Shown in pieces: positions 8,321 through 15,919 of a stretch of DNA of 15,919 nt (position 1 is its first letter; the number at the start of each line of letters is the position of its first letter). The notes under the pieces were generated by a model, which did not search any database, was not told the origin of the DNA, and saw nothing but the letters and a program-made list of their open reading frames with translations. The DNA is from an uncultured Candidatus Planktophila sp. (GTDB taxonomy: Bacteria > Actinomycetota > Actinomycetes > Nanopelagicales > Nanopelagicaceae). Location of the stretch: the NCBI GenBank assembly GCA_937927965.1, contig CALEZA010000100.1:1-15919 (forward strand). Reading direction: 5' to 3'. The position numbers and the translations under genes were made by a program.

Positions 8321-9299
8321 GCTCAGTAACAAGGCCCGCATTGCGATCTTTATCGTTCTTGGTTTTGTAATCTTTCTGATTAGCAATCGAGTTGATGAGT
8401 TGCGTGTCTATCAAGGTGCAACAGTTGCTGTTTATGTGGTTGGAATTGCATCCATTATTCTTCTCACAGGTTATTCGGGACAAGTCTCATTGGGTCAAGG
8501 CGCTCTGCTGGGTGTGGGTGGATATGCAGCAGCTCTTGCGCGACTTCATTGGGGAGTTTCAGTTCCAGTTTCATTTGCAATCGCAATACTTGCAGCAGCT
8601 GCAGCTGGCGCACTGCTTGGTGTTGCAGCAGCTCGCCTTTCAGGTCCGTATTTAGCAGGAACAACTTTGGCACTTGCTGTTGGACTGCCATCGATTGCAA
8701 ATCAATTTACTTTCTTAGGTGGAGAGCAAGGACTTTTCTATGATGTGGGATTCCCGCCTGCATCTTTAGGAGAAGATTTCACTCAATATAAGTGGTTCTT
8801 CTGGATCGCAGCCCTTGCTACTTTGCTTGCTATTTTTTGGTTACAAAATGTTATGAGATCTCGCTATGGCCGTACCTGGAAAGCTATTCGCGGTAGCGAT
8901 ATTGCAGCCGAATTGGCGGGAATCAACATCGCACGCGTAAAGATCCTCGCATTTACCCTCAGCGCAGGCGTTGCAGGCCTTGCAGGGGCCCTTTTGGCGA
9001 TGACTATTGGAACAGTCTCCCCAAGTGCCTTCCCGCTAGCCCTCTCATTTTCTTTGCTGACAGGCGCGGTTCTCTCTGGCGTAACTACCCTCGGAGGCGT
9101 CATGATTGGGGCGGTGACTCTGGTGGCTATCCCAGAAATCGTGCATTCGGTCGTAGATCGAATCGGGGCTTCTGAAGCGGTGGCAACCAATTTACCTTCA
9201 CTCATAGTGAGCGCCTTATTGATTGTGACCGTGATCTTTGTACCAAACGGTCCAGTTGAGCAGATGCGAACCAAGAGCAAGAAGGTGAAGAGTCTCTAA
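8313..9299 (+). CDS. livM: LIV-type ABC transporter permease LivM
   Basis: The product is 328 residues from the chosen GTG at 8313. GGGAGGT at 8302-8308 lies at ribosome-site distance, and the resulting N-terminus (MHKLSNKAR, then a membrane helix) is sensible. The frame is open back to 8238, but that part lies inside livH. It is the second permease of the importer, with eight to ten predicted membrane segments. Diagnostic motifs are TGYSGQVSLGQG at about 52-63 and the coupling loop ELAGINIARVKILAF starting at residue 200, followed by SAGVAGLAGAL. The C-terminus FVPNGPVEQMR matches the family. The substrate-binding gene livK follows after 33 nt. Confidence 0.93.
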   Translation: MHKLSNKARIAIFIVLGFVIFLISNRVDELRVYQGATVAVYVVGIASIILLTGYSGQVSLGQGALLGVGGYAAALARLHWGVSVPVSFAIAILAAAAAGALLGVAAARLSGPYLAGTTLALAVGLPSIANQFTFLGGEQGLFYDVGFPPASLGEDFTQYKWFFWIAALATLLAIFWLQNVMRSRYGRTWKAIRGSDIAAELAGINIARVKILAFTLSAGVAGLAGALLAMTIGTVSPSAFPLALSFSLLTGAVLSGVTTLGGVMIGAVTLVAIPEIVHSVVDRIGASEAVATNLPSLIVSALLIVTVIFVPNGPVEQMRTKSKKVKSL

Positions 9300-9332
9300 T
9301 ATCCCGTAAGGGCCCTCAATGGAAGGATAGAG

Positions 9333-10634
9333 ATGAAAGCATTTAATCGTCGAAAGCTGGTAACAGCTAGTGCGATGCTCGCAGTAACTGCACTCACAAT
9401 TACAACAGTTCCTGCACAAGCCTTTTCACCAAAGTCAGAGGTTGGTGTAAGCGCAAACGAAATTAAACTCGGAATCACAATCCCTATGACAGGTGCAGCA
9501 TCACCTGGATATAACAAGGTACCTGCAGCGATGAAGGCTTACTTTGATTATGTCAACGCTAATGGTGGAGTAAATGGTCGCAAGATCACACTCGTTGTGA
9601 AAGATGATCAGTATGTTCCAACACAGGCAGTTGCCAAGACAAATGAATTGATTCTTAAGGATCGTGTTTTCGCTCTTGTATCTCCATTGGGAACAGCTAA
9701 CAACAAGGCGGTAGCAGCGTCAGTTAACCCTGCTAAGCGTGGAGTTCCTGTTCTCTTTGTGAACACAGGCTTCAGCGGATTCGCCGATGTTAAGAAGTAT
9801 CCAACTACTTATTCACTCTTGCCTTCATATGTAATGGAAGCAAAGATCATGGCTGAGTACATCAAGGATAACTTTGCTGGCAAGACAATCGGTCTTGTCT
9901 ATCAGGATGATGATTTCGGTAGCGATGCTCTCGCAGGCTTTAAGACAGCTGGCGTGAAGTTTGCTACAACAGTGGGATATGCATCTGGTTCACAGAGCGC
10001 AACAACAGCAGCTGGTTGGGTCACAAAGCTCAAGGCAGCTAACTGTGATGTTGTAATCCTCTTCGGTGTATCAAGTGCAACAGCAGCTGGCCTCGGCACA
10101 GCAGCAGCACTTAAGTACGCACCACAGTGGATCCTCGGATCTGTTGGTGGAGATGCAACAACAATTAAGGCAGCTGGCGTCCCAGCAGGCGTTCTCTACA
10201 ACGCTGTTGGAGCATCATTCTTGCCATCAACAACTGATACAGCAGATGAGTATGTCTCTCTCTTCTCTGGTATCTATGCAAAGGCAGTGCCAGGTTCAGC
10301 ATTCGATAACAATGTTCTCGTAGGTATGAACTCAGCATTCGTCACTGTTCAGGCACTTCAGGCAGCAGGCAAGAACCCAACTCGTAAGTCACTCATTGCA
10401 GCGATTAACTCAAAGGGTTCAACATTTGCATCAGCTGGTCTCTTGCCACTGAACTACTCAGCATCAAGCCATGTCGGTTACAACGGCTACTGGTTCGGTA
10501 AGTACTCACCAACAGGTGATCTCAAGCCAGACGGTGGCAAGTACACCCTCTACACAACAGACTCTGGATCAGGTGCAGTGGTTAAGTCCACATACAAGCG
10601 TCCAGCTATGCCAGCGAAAGGACTACCAAACTAA
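9333..10634 (+). CDS. livK: LIV-type ABC transporter substrate-binding protein
   Basis: The product is 433 residues, a secreted type 1 substrate-binding protein (Peripla_BP_6-like) that captures the ligand for LivHMGF. Residues 1-30 form a classic Sec signal peptide: basic MKAFNRRK, a hydrophobic core, then VPAQA, with cleavage expected after Ala30. There is no lipobox cysteine, so no lipid anchor is evident. The mature protein starts with EIKLGITIPMTGAAS, then NANGGVNGRKI and the hinge-domain sequence GLVYQDDDFGSDAL, all typical of the family. AAGGA at 9323-9327 is the ribosome site. Lysine codons are mostly AAG, suggesting high expression. Its TAA overlaps the ATG of the downstream hydrolase by 1 nt. 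The ligand may be branched-chain amino acids, but amides, urea or aromatic compounds are transported by relatives, so the substrate is unproven. Confidence 0.93.
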   Translation: MKAFNRRKLVTASAMLAVTALTITTVPAQAFSPKSEVGVSANEIKLGITIPMTGAASPGYNKVPAAMKAYFDYVNANGGVNGRKITLVVKDDQYVPTQAVAKTNELILKDRVFALVSPLGTANNKAVAASVNPAKRGVPVLFVNTGFSGFADVKKYPTTYSLLPSYVMEAKIMAEYIKDNFAGKTIGLVYQDDDFGSDALAGFKTAGVKFATTVGYASGSQSATTAAGWVTKLKAANCDVVILFGVSSATAAGLGTAAALKYAPQWILGSVGGDATTIKAAGVPAGVLYNAVGASFLPSTTDTADEYVSLFSGIYAKAVPGSAFDNNVLVGMNSAFVTVQALQAAGKNPTRKSLIAAINSKGSTFASAGLLPLNYSASSHVGYNGYWFGKYSPTGDLKPDGGKYTLYTTDSGSGAVVKSTYKRPAMPAKGLPN

Positions 10635-12256
10635 TGAGAATCTCTCATAAGTCTCGTCTCATCTCGCTACTGGGTGCATCAGCACTTGTAGCCGCAACTC
10701 TCACCATCGTTCCAGCACAAGCTGCAGCGGTTGGACCACTATGTAATGGTGCATCACCTGTGCAGTCATGCCAGGGAACAACTTCTGATGGTGCTCCATA
10801 TGTAATGATGGTTCCAGCGAACTTCAATGGCATGGTTGCGCTTTACTCACACGGATATCGCTACAACATCGATATTCCTGCAGGTATCCCAATCGTCGGT
10901 GGTTACAAGATCACCAACACTCCTGAGCCAATCCCAGGCGGCAACCCAACAGTGGCTAATTACTTCCTTAGCCAGGGTATTGCTGTTATGGGTTCAGGTT
11001 TCGCCCGTCAAGGTTGGAACCTCGATTCAGCAGTATCAACAAATGTTGAGTTGATCGAGACATTCAAGAAGAAGTTCACAACAACTACAAAGGTAGTTGC
11101 ATGGGGATCTTCACTTGGTGGAATCATCACTCAGACATTGGCTGAGAAGTATCCAACTTTGGTGGATGCAGTAGCTCCAATGTGTATGGCAGACAATGTT
11201 GCTGCTGAACTCACAATGGCAGGTGACTTCCTCTGGGGTATGAAGACCTTCTTTGATCCAACAATCAAGGCTGGTAACTACTCAGCAGGTGCTCTTGGAA
11301 ACGCTGAAGCACTAGGAGATATCGTCAAGGTTCTCACAGTGATGGGCAAGCTCCAGGCTGGCGTTGCATCAGGTGCATGGCCAGACACATCATCACCAGC
11401 AGGTAAGGCTCTCGAGAAGGCAGGAATTCCTTCACGCAGCGCAATCTTGCTTCTTGGTTTGATGGCAGGACTTCCAACTCAATCAGCACACTTTGACTCT
11501 GTCTCAGGTCCTGAAGGAGCACTCAAGCTCTCATTCCCATTGGCTGTTAGCCCAGCGCTTGCAGTACTTGAGAATGGTGCAAACGCTGCAATCCTTGCAA
11601 TCCTTGCAACTCAGGATGTTGAGCTCCAGGCAGGTGGAACAGTATTTGATAACTCATCAACAGATTATGCAGCTCGCGTTGCAGACTCTTCAGTGATTTT
11701 CAATGCTGCTCTCTCAGGTAACACTGCAATCACAGCGATGCTCGGAGTACTTGCAGCATCACCTCGTGCAAAGGCAACAGCCTCTGCAAAGGTTGCATCA
11801 CTTGCAGCTACAACTGGAAAGATCAATGTGCCAACAATCATGATGACTGGTGTTGCAGATCCAATCACACCAGCAGGCGCAACTCAGCGCATCATTGATA
11901 AGTACACAGAGCAGTATGCAGCAGAGAAGGATGCAGCTCGAAAGGCTGCTAACCGCTCTGGTTCATACCGCACACCAGCTAAGAAGCTCCTTGCAATTTG
12001 GTCAGTGACTCCAAAGTCATGGACTAAGTTCGATGCAGCAGGTTCACCAATCACAACCGCTCCTGCAGCTCCTGGAACAAATCACTGTAACTTCACAACA
12101 GCTAACCTAGTTACTGTTGCTAAGTTGCTCGTGACTGCAGGATCTACAGGATCACTTCCTATCAACGCTGCAACATTCTCAGCTGTGCGTAAGTCAGGCG
12201 GTCTCTTGATCGACCCTGATTTCAGCGCACCGCTCTTGAAGTACTACGGTAACTAA
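10634..12256 (+). CDS. Secreted alpha/beta hydrolase coupled to the LIV importer
   Basis: The product is 540 residues and of unknown substrate. Residues 1-30 are a Sec signal peptide ending VPAQA, almost the same ending as in LivK. The mature part shows an alpha/beta-hydrolase fold: oxyanion-type HG at 73-74 (YSHGYRY), nucleophile elbow GSSLG at 158-162 with Ser160, candidate acid Asp409 in GVADPITP, and candidate His484 in GTNHCNF. About 240 residues between Ser and Asp would form a large cap or lid. Cys37 and Cys46 could make a disulfide. It starts in the stop codon of livK (TAATG) and ends just before an intrinsic terminator, so it is the last gene of the transporter operon. All 27 lysine codons are AAG, as in rpsI, which points to high expression. 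It could be an esterase, amidase or peptidase that feeds the importer; that is inference. Confidence 0.8.
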   Translation: MRISHKSRLISLLGASALVAATLTIVPAQAAAVGPLCNGASPVQSCQGTTSDGAPYVMMVPANFNGMVALYSHGYRYNIDIPAGIPIVGGYKITNTPEPIPGGNPTVANYFLSQGIAVMGSGFARQGWNLDSAVSTNVELIETFKKKFTTTTKVVAWGSSLGGIITQTLAEKYPTLVDAVAPMCMADNVAAELTMAGDFLWGMKTFFDPTIKAGNYSAGALGNAEALGDIVKVLTVMGKLQAGVASGAWPDTSSPAGKALEKAGIPSRSAILLLGLMAGLPTQSAHFDSVSGPEGALKLSFPLAVSPALAVLENGANAAILAILATQDVELQAGGTVFDNSSTDYAARVADSSVIFNAALSGNTAITAMLGVLAASPRAKATASAKVASLAATTGKINVPTIMMTGVADPITPAGATQRIIDKYTEQYAAEKDAARKAANRSGSYRTPAKKLLAIWSVTPKSWTKFDAAGSPITTAPAAPGTNHCNFTTANLVTVAKLLVTAGSTGSLPINAATFSAVRKSGGLLIDPDFSAPLLKYYGN

Positions 12257-12267
12257 GTAGACCTCAC

Positions 12268-12308
12268 GAGAGAGGCTCCGCACTATGGTGCGGGGCCTCT
12301 CTTCTTTT
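12268..12308 (+). terminator. Intrinsic terminator after the hydrolase
   Basis: There is a long GC-rich hairpin. The arm GAGAGGC at 12270-12276, a T, and CCGCAC at 12278-12283 pair with GTGCGG at 12288-12293, a G, and GCCTCTC at 12295-12301. The loop is the 4-nt TATG, and a U-G wobble lies between the two stem blocks. The run TTCTTTT follows at 12302-12308. It begins 12 nt after the hydrolase stop and is the only convincing terminator seen in the window. It separates the transporter cassette from tsaE. Confidence 0.92.
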
Positions 12309-12311
12309 CGT

Positions 12312-12317
12312 TACCCT
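12312..12317 (+). promoter_or_regulatory. Probable leaderless -10 box for tsaE
   Basis: TACCCT fits TAnnnT and ends 7 nt before the ATG of tsaE at 12325. tsaE has no Shine-Dalgarno sequence and lies directly after a strong terminator, so it needs its own promoter. The spacing predicts a transcript that starts at or within a base or two of the ATG. No clear -35 is present; that position would fall in the terminator stem. Confidence 0.55.
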
Positions 12318-12324
12318 TAGCCCT

Positions 12325-12771
12325 ATGAGCACCTACTCAATCGCCACTCCTGAGGAGATGGCAGAGTTAGGTATTCGGATTGCTTCCCACCTTCGTCAAG
12401 GAGATCTCCTTCTCTTAAATGGACCATTAGGTGCTGGAAAGACAGTTCTAGTTCAGGGGATTGGTCGAGGACTTGGAATAGAAGATGTCACTTCGCCCAC
12501 CTTTGTAATCTCACGAATTCATAAGGGAACACTTCCACTCATTCATGTTGATGTCTATCGACTCCTTGAAGCTGGCAAGGCATCTCTCTACTTAGATGAT
12601 CTTGATCTTGATACCCCAAGTGAAGAGGCGGTCACAGTCATTGAGTGGGGAGGAAGTGAATCTGCTCGATTGGGAGATAATCGATTAGAAATCACTATCG
12701 ATCGAAGCGATGATATTCGCCAGGTTTCAATAGTGAGGGTCGGCACTCGGTGGGAGGGTGTTGAGTTATGA
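12325..12771 (+). CDS. tsaE: tRNA t6A biosynthesis ATPase TsaE
   Basis: The product is 148 residues, the usual length. TsaE is the P-loop ATPase that drives turnover of the TsaBD complex, which places threonylcarbamoyl on A37 of ANN-decoding tRNAs. Walker A is GPLGAGKT at 33-40. TSPTF at 56-60 is the conserved switch-like motif, HVDVYRL at 74-80 follows, and VIEWGG at 105-110 is the family signature. It is the first gene after the terminator and overlaps tsaB by 4 nt (ATGA). The first codons follow a -10-like hexamer at leaderless spacing. Confidence 0.96.
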   Translation: MSTYSIATPEEMAELGIRIASHLRQGDLLLLNGPLGAGKTVLVQGIGRGLGIEDVTSPTFVISRIHKGTLPLIHVDVYRLLEAGKASLYLDDLDLDTPSEEAVTVIEWGGSESARLGDNRLEITIDRSDDIRQVSIVRVGTRWEGVEL

Positions 12772-13301
12772 CCCTGACTCTGACTATTGATACTGCAACT
12801 TCTCGGACCATAGTGGGGCTTGTCAAAGATGGTGAACTTCTCTTCTCTGAGTCTCATGAGGGAGCTACAGATCACGGACGAGCAGTGAGTGAATTAGTTG
12901 CACGCGCATTGAAAGTTCAGGCTGAACCAGATCAAGTTGTGGTCGGGATGGGTCCTGGACCATATACAGGACTTCGTGTGGGAATAGCTTTTGCTCACGC
13001 CTTCGCTCTAGCTCGTGAAATACCTGTGATTGGTATCTGCTCTCTCGACGCAATTGAAGTTGAGTCATCTGATTACACAATCGCTATCGATGCAAGACGA
13101 AAAGAGATCTACTGGGCTCGATATGAAAAAGGTGTACGAGTAGAAGGTCCTGCAGTGTCAAAGCCGTCAGAGGTGGAAGATTTTCTGAAAGACCTCTATC
13201 CATCACCACTTCGTGCAGTCAAGATTTCTGAAAATCAGAACTTCACTGAACCCTTCTACTTACGCAGACCTGATGCAGTGGCAACGGCGGATCGCACATG
13301 A
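12768..13301 (+). CDS. tsaB: tRNA t6A biosynthesis protein TsaB (short form)
   Basis: The product is 177 residues. TsaB is the non-catalytic partner that dimerizes with TsaD in t6A synthesis. The N-terminal ASKHA-fold lobe is well conserved: LTIDTATSRTIVG at 5-17 and GMGPGPYTGLRVGIAFA at 60-76. IAIDARRKEIYWARY at 106-119 is also typical. The protein is short: E. coli TsaB has 231 residues. The shortening is internal, since after about residue 148 it goes almost directly to the terminal PFYLRRPDAVA that normally closes the family. The frame is intact with 4-nt overlaps on both sides, so a sequencing frameshift is unlikely. The dimer interface is N-terminal and retained, so function is expected. 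Confidence 0.93.
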   Translation: MTLTLTIDTATSRTIVGLVKDGELLFSESHEGATDHGRAVSELVARALKVQAEPDQVVVGMGPGPYTGLRVGIAFAHAFALAREIPVIGICSLDAIEVESSDYTIAIDARRKEIYWARYEKGVRVEGPAVSKPSEVEDFLKDLYPSPLRAVKISENQNFTEPFYLRRPDAVATADRT

Positions 13302-13750
13302 TTTCCTACCGTCAGCCAATCGTTCTTGATATTCCAGTTCTTGTCGGATATGAGAAAGAACTCTTTCCATATTCACCTTGGAGCTCATCCCAATTTAAAG
13401 AAGAGTTGGCTGGCATTCCGACCACTCGCTATATGTCTATCGCCGAAGATGGCTCGCAGATAGTGGGCTATTGCGGCGTATTTCTTCCAGCCCCTGGGGT
13501 TGAAGCTGATGTGCTCACTGTGGCTGTGCTGCCATCACATCGTCGCCAAGGGATTGCTCGTGAATTTATGAGGCAGATAGAGGATTGGTCATGCGAGCAC
13601 AAAGCAAGTGCCATGATGTTAGAAGTTGAAATCAGCAATGAATCTGCCATCACACTCTATGAATCATTGGGATATCGCAAGATCGCTATCCGTATGGATT
13701 ATTACGGCCCAGGAAAAGATGCTCATGTGATGCGTAAGGAGTTCTCATGA
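13298..13750 (+). CDS. rimI: GNAT acetyltransferase, RimI-like
   Basis: The product is 150 residues, a GNAT-fold N-acetyltransferase. The acetyl-CoA pyrophosphate loop is HRRQGIA at 81-87, preceded by the beta strand [29 protein letters not shown] at 108-126 is the RimI-family signature, with conserved acidic residues 109 and 111 and Tyr121 in the position of the general acid. RimI acetylates the N-terminal alanine of ribosomal protein S18 in E. coli. In Actinobacteria this gene is regularly placed between tsaB and tsaD, and its true targets may be broader. It overlaps both neighbours by 4 nt. Confidence 0.92.
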   Translation: MISYRQPIVLDIPVLVGYEKELFPYSPWSSSQFKEELAGIPTTRYMSIAEDGSQIVGYCGVFLPAPGVEADVLTVAVLPSHRRQGIAREFMRQIEDWSCEHKASAMMLEVEISNESAITLYESLGYRKIAIRMDYYGPGKDAHVMRKEFS

Positions 13751-14778
13751 GTGAACCACTAGTTCTCGGTATTGAAACTTCTTGTGATGAAACTGCCGTA
13801 GGAATTGTCCGTGGTCGAACACTTCTTGCCAATGTGATTGCATCCAGCGTGGATGAACACGCACGATTTGGCGGTGTTGTTCCTGAGATTGCATCGCGAG
13901 CGCACTTAGAAGCAATATCACCTGCGATTGATCGAGCCTTGCGAGATGCGAAAGTTTCCCTCAAAGATCTAGATGCAGTGTCGGTGACTGCAGGTCCTGG
14001 GTTAGTTGGAGCACTACTTGTGGGAACTGCATCTGCTGCAGGTTTAGCTCAAGGTTTAGATATTCCACTCTATGGAGTCAATCATCTTGCAGCACATATC
14101 TCTGTTGATTACTTAACACATGATCTACCTATTGAACCGACAATTGCACTTCTTGTCAGCGGTGGCCACTCATCTCTACTTCAAGTAGATGACATCACAT
14201 CATCTGTAAAGAAGCTTGGTGCAACAATGGATGATGCAGCGGGCGAAGCATTCGATAAAATTGCCCGTATCCTCGAACTTGGATTTCCAGGAGGTCCTGC
14301 AATAGATCGCGATGCTCGCAATGGTGATCCATCTGCAATTGATTTCCCGCGAGGGCTCACCACAAGCAACGATTGGGCAACACGCCCTTATGACTTCTCA
14401 TTCTCAGGACTTAAGACGGCAGTTGCTCGCTACCTTGAATCAACTCCAAGGTATGTCAGGGCCGATGTCGCAGCCTCCTTCCAAGAAGCAGTCGTTGATG
14501 TTCTACTCCTTAAAGCCCTGGCTGCTTGCACGCAGTCAGGGATCGACTCTCTAGTGATTGCTGGGGGAGTTGCAGCCAACTCCCGCCTACGCCATGTTGC
14601 ACAGGAGCGCTGCCAGAAGGCAGGCATCTCCCTTCGGATCCCTGAGCCTGGCCTATGCACCGATAACGGTGCGATGGTCGCTTCCCTGGGTTCCCTGATG
14701 CTTGCTGCGGGGCGAGAGGCGACTCAGGGGGCCTTTGATGCGGATTCCAGCCTCCAAGTTGAGCGTCTGAGCCTGTAG
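13747..14778 (+). CDS. tsaD: tRNA N6-threonylcarbamoyladenosine transferase TsaD
   Basis: The product is 343 residues, the standard length. TsaD (YgjD/Gcp/Kae1) transfers the threonylcarbamoyl group from its AMP adduct to A37 of tRNA. Metal ligands are visible: His113 and His117 in NHLAAHI, and Asp306 in [17 protein letters not shown] at 10-19 and the ATP-site loop VSGGHSSLL are typical, as is the segment [13 protein letters not shown]. Its start overlaps rimI by 4 nt, completing the tsaE-tsaB-rimI-tsaD chain. The last codons contain the likely -35 of the groES promoter. The threonylcarbamoyl-AMP synthase TsaC is not in the window. Confidence 0.97.
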   Translation: MSEPLVLGIETSCDETAVGIVRGRTLLANVIASSVDEHARFGGVVPEIASRAHLEAISPAIDRALRDAKVSLKDLDAVSVTAGPGLVGALLVGTASAAGLAQGLDIPLYGVNHLAAHISVDYLTHDLPIEPTIALLVSGGHSSLLQVDDITSSVKKLGATMDDAAGEAFDKIARILELGFPGGPAIDRDARNGDPSAIDFPRGLTTSNDWATRPYDFSFSGLKTAVARYLESTPRYVRADVAASFQEAVVDVLLLKALAACTQSGIDSLVIAGGVAANSRLRHVAQERCQKAGISLRIPEPGLCTDNGAMVASLGSLMLAAGREATQGAFDADSSLQVERLSL

Positions 14779-14787
14779 GACTAGCCT
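14759..14787 (+). promoter_or_regulatory. Candidate groESL promoter
   Basis: TTGAGC at 14759-14764 (similar to TTGACA) and TAGCCT at 14782-14787 (TAnnnT) are separated by 17 nt. The start of transcription would fall near 14793-14795, inside the CIRCE-like operator, which is the classical arrangement for HrcA repression. The -35 lies in the last codons of tsaD. The boxes are judged by eye from consensus and spacing. Confidence 0.5.
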
Positions 14788-14801
14788 TAGCACTCTAAGG
14801 C
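14784..14801 (+). repeat. Inverted repeat overlapping the CIRCE left half
   Basis: GCCTTAG at 14784-14790 and CTAAGGC at 14795-14801 form a perfect 7-bp stem with the 4-nt loop CACT. It starts 5 nt after the tsaD stop. There is no T tract, so it is a poor intrinsic terminator. It overlaps the left CIRCE arm and would compete with the CIRCE fold in RNA or in supercoiled DNA. Confidence 0.7.
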
Positions 14802-14813
14802 CGACACTGCTAA
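14787..14813 (+). promoter_or_regulatory. CIRCE-like heat-shock operator (HrcA site)
   Basis: The left half TTAGCACTC at 14787-14795 matches the CIRCE consensus exactly. The spacer is 9 nt, as required, and the right half CACTGCTAA at 14805-14813 matches GAGTGCTAA at 7 of 9 positions. It lies 54 nt before groES. CIRCE is bound by HrcA, which represses groESL until heat or unfolded protein titrates it. The imperfect right half may mean weaker binding. Confidence 0.85.
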
Positions 14814-14819
14814 TGCAGT
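14806..14819 (+). repeat. Short inverted repeat overlapping the CIRCE right half
   Basis: ACTGC at 14806-14810 and GCAGT at 14815-14819 form a 5-bp stem with loop TAAT. It embeds the right CIRCE half. With the preceding stem it makes two tandem mini-hairpins in the groES leader. The short stem alone is weak evidence of function. Confidence 0.5.
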
Positions 14820-14867
14820 TGGTCTTATATGAGAAGAATCCGTCAATAACTAGAAGGAGATATCACC

Positions 14868-15919
<1,052 letters not shown>

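Noticed and set aside
9300..9332. Small CCC-GTAA-GGG fold and the GGGCCC palindrome between livM and livK
   Set aside because: The stem is only 3 bp and there is no T tract. It is too weak to call an attenuator or processing site, though it could in principle raise livK mRNA stability.
14784..14801. tsaD terminator
   Set aside because: The 7-bp stem is perfect but is followed by CGACACTG rather than a T run, so intrinsic termination is not supported.

Overview
The window reads as a compact, all-forward stretch of an actinobacterial chromosome. The gene order rplM, rpsI, glmM, glmS, acpS, alr, tsaE, tsaB, rimI, tsaD, groES, groEL is the conserved order known from Actinobacteria such as Mycobacterium and Streptomyces. 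Base composition is near 50% GC rather than the 65-70% of soil relatives. Genes overlap or nearly touch, and several genes that often sit in this block elsewhere (for example coaA, and the NAD(P)HX-repair gene between acpS and alr) are absent. Together this suggests a streamlined freshwater actinobacterium of the Nanopelagicales (acI) type. That assignment is inference and not proven by the window.

Layout. 1-593: end of rplM and complete rpsI (ribosome). 637-3825: glmM and glmS, which together convert fructose-6-phosphate to glucosamine-1-phosphate for peptidoglycan. 3831-5938: a small PAP2-type membrane phosphatase, acpS (activates acyl carrier protein) and alr (D-alanine for peptidoglycan). 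5928-12256: a complete branched-chain-amino-acid-type (LIV/HAAT) ABC importer, in the order livG, livF, livH, livM, livK, followed with a 1-nt overlap by a secreted alpha/beta hydrolase. A strong intrinsic terminator at about 12268-12308 closes this block. 12325-14778: tsaE, tsaB, rimI, tsaD, each overlapping the next by 4 nt; this is the t6A tRNA-modification machinery plus an N-acetyltransferase. 14868-15919: groES and the first 250 codons of groEL, preceded by a CIRCE-like heat-shock operator and a plausible promoter.

How it fits together. Everything is on the plus strand. From rplM to the hydrolase no convincing terminator is visible, so long read-through transcripts are possible, with internal starts. 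After the terminator, tsaE has a leaderless-type -10 box seven bases before its ATG, and acpS shows a similar arrangement. The most distinctive part is the importer-hydrolase cassette placed between alr and tsaE, which are close neighbours in other Actinobacteria. Its two secreted products have near-identical signal-peptide ends and share the AAG-biased lysine codon choice of the ribosomal gene. This suggests a highly expressed pair in which the exported hydrolase may release the compound that the importer takes up. The substrate cannot be told from sequence alone.

No tRNA, rRNA, CRISPR, insertion sequence or phage gene was seen. No gap between genes exceeds 100 bases.
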